From Oscillospiraceae bacterium (GTDB lineage Bacteria; Bacillota; Clostridia; Oscillospirales; CAG-272), in contig SVQJ01000127.1 of assembly GCA_015065395.1 (NCBI GenBank), positions 1 through 5,232 on the forward strand: a stretch of DNA of 5,232 nucleotides. The letters are read 5' to 3'. The position numbers and the translations under genes are program-made. Numbering within the stretch: position 1 is the stretch's first letter; each line of letters starts with the position of its first letter. Positions 5,032 to 5,232 of this stretch are shown here, in pieces. The notes under the pieces were generated by a model. The model worked only from the letters and a program-made list of their open reading frames with translations, was not told the DNA's origin and ran no database searches.

Positions 5032-5164
5032 CAAATTACGATTTATAGAGAAGAAACGGTCGCTTTTTTGAAAAAAAGCTTGGCAAAAAACTTTAAGTAT
5101 AGGTTTAGCTAAAGTTTGCAAGGCAAAAGGCATCGCCAAAGCAGATCTCTGCTTTGGCTCAGGC
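5032..5164 (-). repeat. Dispersed 133-bp repeat, copy B (inverted relative to A)
   Basis: Read on the minus strand this matches 2588-2720 without gaps at about 90% identity. The perfect stem gccaaagcag/ctgctttggc is retained (5135-5144 with 5149-5158), but three of the four loop bases differ from copy A. Both copies place this stem at the end facing away from the enclosed genes. Copy B lies just upstream of the CHR promoter. No transposase, and no target duplication I could recognise, is present in the window. Confidence 0.85.
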
Positions 5165-5232
5165 TGTCGAAAAAGGCGCAGACCGCCCTATAGGCAAGTT
5201 AAAGAGAGCAAGTAACATCTCTTACATCTGAA
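5165..5232. other. Unassigned right edge
   Basis: These 68 bases outside repeat B hold no frame I can assign. On the minus strand a short frame runs into TGA at the repeat edge, but it is only about 20 codons after a stop. Whether repeat B extends further, or a neighbouring gene ends here, cannot be decided. Confidence 0.5.

Overview
The window looks like chromosomal DNA of a low- to mid-GC anaerobic Firmicute. A gut-type Clostridium relative in or near the Oscillospirales/Ruminococcaceae is my best guess. This rests on gene content, strong AGGAGG-type ribosome sites, sigma-A-like promoters with T-rich spacers, and intergenic hairpin-rich repeats of a kind I associate with that group. No marker gene fixes the taxon. 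There is no phage, CRISPR, IS or RNA gene that I can support.

Left part (1-2295, + strand): after a short leader with a perfect 13-bp hairpin come a good extended -10 promoter with a palindrome over its start site and a two-gene operon. The first gene is a CobW/COG0523 (G3E) GTPase carrying a very large His/Cys metal-binding insert built from 81-bp tandem repeats. The second, 15 bp downstream, is a divergent CobW-like P-loop protein that lacks the CxCC motif and is fused to a C-terminal domain resembling that of YcgQ/TIGR03943 (DUF1980). Together they suggest a metal (most likely zinc) trafficking or allocation module.

Middle (2296-2740): a 445-bp gene-free stretch between convergent genes, packed with hairpins. 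One is a perfect 29-bp stem with flanking A and U tracts that can serve as a bidirectional terminator. Next to it lies copy A of a 133-bp dispersed repeat.

Right part (2741-4957, - strand): a ROK-family glucokinase with an exact-consensus promoter (TTGACA, 17 bp, TATAAT), preceded by a pair of short chromate-transporter-family (CHR) membrane proteins that overlap by ATGA and have their own promoter. The CHR genes could read through into the glucokinase gene, because no terminator is visible in the 88 bp between them.

Right edge (4958-5232): the CHR promoter, then copy B of the same 133-bp repeat in inverted orientation (about 90% identical to A). The repeat pair brackets exactly the three minus-strand genes. 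This arrangement is the most unusual structural feature. The most unusual proteins are the two CobW-like ones. I do not see a clear new multi-gene system.
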